Made by a program: the position numbers and the translations under genes. A stretch of 64,000 nt of DNA from an uncultured Christensenella sp. GTDB lineage: Bacteria > Bacillota > Clostridia > Christensenellales > Borkfalkiaceae. Under the pieces are notes generated by a model. That model did no database searches and was not told where the DNA came from. It saw only the letters and a program-made list of their open reading frames with translations. Location of the stretch: contig CAJTUK010000003.1 of NCBI GenBank assembly GCA_910579525.1, positions 62,001-126,000 of the forward strand, read 5' to 3'. The first letter of the stretch is position 1; each line of letters starts with the position of its first letter. Shown here piece by piece: positions 61,369 to 64,000 of this stretch.

Positions 61369-62895
61369 GTGGAGCAAAATATTTCCGAACTCGATTATTT
61401 GAAAATGACGCTTTGGCAAAAGTTTTGCTATAAGTTCGTCGGCTTTTTCAAAAGACTGCCCGTGCTGTTTCTTGATTTTTTCAGAGTAACGCTCGTAAAG
61501 GCGGCAAAAAAAGCGTGGCGCGGATTTGCGGGTATTTTTATTACCATAGGCGCGGCGGCAAAAAATGGCGACTGGAAAACCCGCCTTTCATTCGTGGTTA
61601 TGGGCTTTTCGCAACTCGTGCGCAAACAGTGGTTGCGCGGGATTTTATATCTCGTTTTCGAGCTGGCTTTTATCGCATATATGCTGTTTTTCGGTTGGAA
61701 ATACGTGGGCATGCTCGGCACGCTCGGCTCTAAAACGGCGGGCGAGTGGCTCAATCCCGATACGGGGCTGTGGGAATACACTTCCGGCGACAACAGCCTT
61801 TTGATACTTTTATACGGACTTTTAACCCTCTTTATTATGGCTTCGTTCGTATATTGCTGGTATAAAAACATAAAAACCGCGTATATCACGCAGGAAATAG
61901 TAGAGGCGAAGCAAAAGCTTGTCACCGCAAAAGAGGACGTTAAGGCTTTTGCCGACGAGCAATATCATAAAACTTTGCTTGCTTTTCCTTTGCTCGGACT
62001 GACTATTTTCACCATATTCCCCATCGTGTTCATGGTGCTCATAGCGTTCACAAACTACGGCGACGCGCACCTTCCTCCTGCGGAACTGTTCACTTGGGTG
62101 GGCTGGACTAACTTTGAGGCGGTGCTCGGCGGAGGTATTTCGCAGAGCGCGCAGTTTGGAATGATGTTCGGCAAAATATTGCTGTGGACGGTTATTTGGG
62201 CGTTTTTCGCAACGTTTTCCAACTATATCCTCGGTATGGTCGTTGCGATAATAATAAATAAAAAGGGCATAAAATTCAAAAAACTCTGGCGTACCGTGCT
62301 CATTATGACTATCGCCGTGCCGCAGTTTATTTCACTTTTGCTAATGTCGCAGATGCTTGCTGAAAACGGCGTTTTCAACAATCTGTTAAAGAGTTGGGGC
62401 TGGATTTCGGAATCTCTTCCCTTCCTCACGAACGGCACATGGTCAAAGGTAACTATAATAATCGTAAACATCTGGATAGGAATTCCCTATACAATGCTCA
62501 TAAGCACGGGCATACTCATGAATATCCCGGAAGATTTGTACGAATCGGCAAGGATAGACGGAGCGGGCCCCGTAAAAATGTTTTTCAAAATCACGTTGCC
62601 CTATATGTTGCACGTTACGGGCCCCTATCTCTTAACGCAGTTTATAGGCAACCTCAACAACTTTAACGTAATATTCCTTCTTTCCGGAGGCGGGCCGTCC
62701 ACTCTCGACTATGCAATTAACGGTGCGGGCGAAACCGACCTTTTGATAACTTGGCTGTATAAGCTCGTAATGGATAAACAGTGGTACGGCATAGCTTCGG
62801 TTATAAGTATTCTTATGTTCATAATAACCGCCGTGGTTTCGCTGATAGTTTACAACCGTTCCGGCGCAGTTAAAAACGAGGAGGATTTCATGTAA
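61369..62895 (+). CDS. malF: Maltodextrin ABC permease MalF
   Basis: The product has 508 residues from a GTG start with AAAGGAGGG upstream. An extended N-terminal part carries two extra hydrophobic segments (about 95-125 and 150-175). The inner-membrane permease core has the EAA loop ESARIDGAGPVKMFFKI near the end. It overlaps MalG by one base. Typical of CUT1 maltose permeases. Confidence 0.92.
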   Translation: MEQNISELDYLKMTLWQKFCYKFVGFFKRLPVLFLDFFRVTLVKAAKKAWRGFAGIFITIGAAAKNGDWKTRLSFVVMGFSQLVRKQWLRGILYLVFELAFIAYMLFFGWKYVGMLGTLGSKTAGEWLNPDTGLWEYTSGDNSLLILLYGLLTLFIMASFVYCWYKNIKTAYITQEIVEAKQKLVTAKEDVKAFADEQYHKTLLAFPLLGLTIFTIFPIVFMVLIAFTNYGDAHLPPAELFTWVGWTNFEAVLGGGISQSAQFGMMFGKILLWTVIWAFFATFSNYILGMVVAIIINKKGIKFKKLWRTVLIMTIAVPQFISLLLMSQMLAENGVFNNLLKSWGWISESLPFLTNGTWSKVTIIIVNIWIGIPYTMLISTGILMNIPEDLYESARIDGAGPVKMFFKITLPYMLHVTGPYLLTQFIGNLNNFNVIFLLSGGGPSTLDYAINGAGETDLLITWLYKLVMDKQWYGIASVISILMFIITAVVSLIVYNRSGAVKNEEDFM

Positions 62896-63764
62896 TGGCA
62901 AAGAAACTCCGCAGTAAAAAAGCAGTTGAACGGGGCACCAACGCGGCGATTTATATAATACTCGTGTTCATAAGCATAATATGGTTGTTCCCTTTCTTTT
63001 ACCTCGTAATTCAGTCGTTGAGAGGCGAGCCGGGAACGGCAACGCTGTATTTCTGGCCCAAGCAGTGGACGTTTGACAACTATATCAAACTGTTTACCGA
63101 TAAGTCGATTTACGATTTTCCCCGTTGGTACGGCATAACGTTGCTTATTTCGGTAGTGGTAACACTGGTTCAGACGATGATCGTTCTCATGACAAGCTAC
63201 GCGCTCTCGCGTCTGCGCTTCAAAATGAGAAAACCTCTCATGAACCTTATGCTCGTTTTGGGTATGTTCCCCGGATTCATGTCCATGACCGCGATTTATT
63301 TCCTTTTGAAACTTTTGGGACTCACGCAGGAAATGGGTATAGCGGGACTTATCCTTGTTTACGTGGGCAGTTCGTGTATGGGATATTACGTCTGCAAGGG
63401 CTTTTTCGACACTATACCTAAATCGCTTGACGAAGCGGCGAGAATAGACGGCGCGAGCAGGCACGTAATATTCTTTAAAATAATTCTTCCGCTTGCAAAG
63501 CCTATAATTATATACACCGTACTCACGGCGTTTATGGCTCCTTGGGGCGAGTACATGTTCGCTTCGCTCATAGCTTTCGGCGATCAGAAGTATTACAACG
63601 TTGCGGTCGGACTCAAAAAGATGCTCGAACGCGAAACCGTTCAGGAATATTTCACAAGGTTCTGCGCGGCGGGCGTGGTAATATCCGTGCCCATTACGGC
63701 GCTGTTCTTCCTGCTTCAAAAGTACTACGTACAGGGCGTTACCGGCGGATCGGTAAAGGGATAA
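62895..63764 (+). CDS. malG: Maltodextrin ABC permease MalG
   Basis: A 289-residue protein with six membrane segments and the EAA motif EAARIDGASRHVIFFKIILP. It starts on the stop codon of malF, so translation is coupled. It forms the channel with MalF. No ATPase gene follows; a shared MsmX-type ATPase elsewhere is likely. Confidence 0.93.
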   Translation: MAKKLRSKKAVERGTNAAIYIILVFISIIWLFPFFYLVIQSLRGEPGTATLYFWPKQWTFDNYIKLFTDKSIYDFPRWYGITLLISVVVTLVQTMIVLMTSYALSRLRFKMRKPLMNLMLVLGMFPGFMSMTAIYFLLKLLGLTQEMGIAGLILVYVGSSCMGYYVCKGFFDTIPKSLDEAARIDGASRHVIFFKIILPLAKPIIIYTVLTAFMAPWGEYMFASLIAFGDQKYYNVAVGLKKMLERETVQEYFTRFCAAGVVISVPITALFFLLQKYYVQGVTGGSVKG

Positions 63765-63772
63765 ATAAGTTT

Positions 63773-64000
63773 ATGAAAAACAAATTTTTAAGTCTTGCCT
63801 GCGGGGCTCTGTCCGCCGTTACGTTATTCGCTTCGGCTATCGGCCTTACCGCGTGCTCGGGCGGCGGCGCCGAACTGCTGGACGAGAATATAATAGACGA
63901 CAAATACGATAACTATTACGAAATTTTCGTGCGGTCGTACCGTGATTCGGACGGCGACGGCGTGGGCGATTTTAACGGAATAACCGAAAAACTCGACTAT
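63773..64000 (+). CDS. Secreted alpha-amylase lipoprotein (GH13), N-terminal part
   Basis: The gene begins nine bases after malG and runs off the window. The first 27 residues form a lipoprotein signal ending LTAC. Then YYEIFVRSYRDSDGDGVGDF is the start of a GH13 amylase barrel. It probably digests starch outside. Only 76 codons are visible. Confidence 0.88.
   Translation, partial: MKNKFLSLACGALSAVTLFASAIGLTACSGGGAELLDENIIDDKYDNYYEIFVRSYRDSDGDGVGDFNGITEKLDY

Overview
The window reads as a piece of a Gram-positive, anaerobe-like Clostridia genome (Firmicutes; a Christensenellales- or Lachnospiraceae-type gut bacterium is an inference from style, not shown). Supporting signs are strong AGGAGG ribosome binding sites, lipoproteins with LxGC lipoboxes, CUT1 and CUT2 sugar transporters, LacI and AraC regulators, and a low-GC siphophage. 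Roughly the first 34 kb is mobile DNA and the last 26-28 kb is chromosomal carbohydrate metabolism.

Region 1 (1-15.9 kb) is the late operon of an HK97-fold siphovirus prophage, read left to right: portal (cut by the window edge), prohead protease, capsid, connectors, tail tube, two tail chaperones joined by a likely -1 frameshift, tape measure, tail tip, two tail fibres with a duplicated N-terminus, Mtd_N-type proteins, a membrane protein and a holin. An AbiH-family anti-phage gene with its own terminator sits as a moron between the chaperones and the tape measure. No endolysin is visible. A strong terminator closes the operon.

Region 2 (16-34.2 kb) is recombination and accessory cargo. Two overlapping large serine recombinases come first. 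Next is a three-gene cassette that includes a probable nucleotidyltransferase. Then a divergent XRE repressor faces a RepA-like ATPase. The ATPase is followed by a third serine recombinase in which the usual zinc ribbon is replaced by a different domain. Two short proteins downstream clearly carry copies of that domain and a third probably does; this is the best candidate for an undescribed system. After these lie an unknown protein, a PIN nuclease with a zinc ribbon, a phosphoesterase, an SGNH hydrolase and a leftward tyrosine integrase. Repeats built on TTGCAAGGTTGCAA are scattered through the region. The right edge falls at about 34.19 kb, where a type I restriction hsdR gene is broken.

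Region 3 (34.2-38.1 kb) holds the hsdR remnant, a Nudix hydrolase and a zone of gene debris. Region 4 (38.1-49.0 kb) is a sugar locus: an AraC-GH39 fusion regulator diverges from a CUT2 transporter operon (ATPase, permease, binding protein, permease) followed by a GH3 enzyme, an esterase and a beta-phosphoglucomutase. Region 5 (49.1-64 kb) is a starch and maltodextrin locus: a cytoplasmic GH13 glucosidase, an esterase, a secreted pullulanase, a starch-binding-like lipoprotein, a HAD phosphatase, a LacI regulator, MalQ, MalE, MalF, MalG and the start of a secreted alpha-amylase. Surface enzymes would cut starch, MalEFG would import the oligosaccharides (its ATPase is not here), and MalQ with the GH13 glucosidase would process them inside. 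Similar operator-like sites flank the -10 boxes of the pullulanase and malQ promoters, which suggests one LacI regulon.
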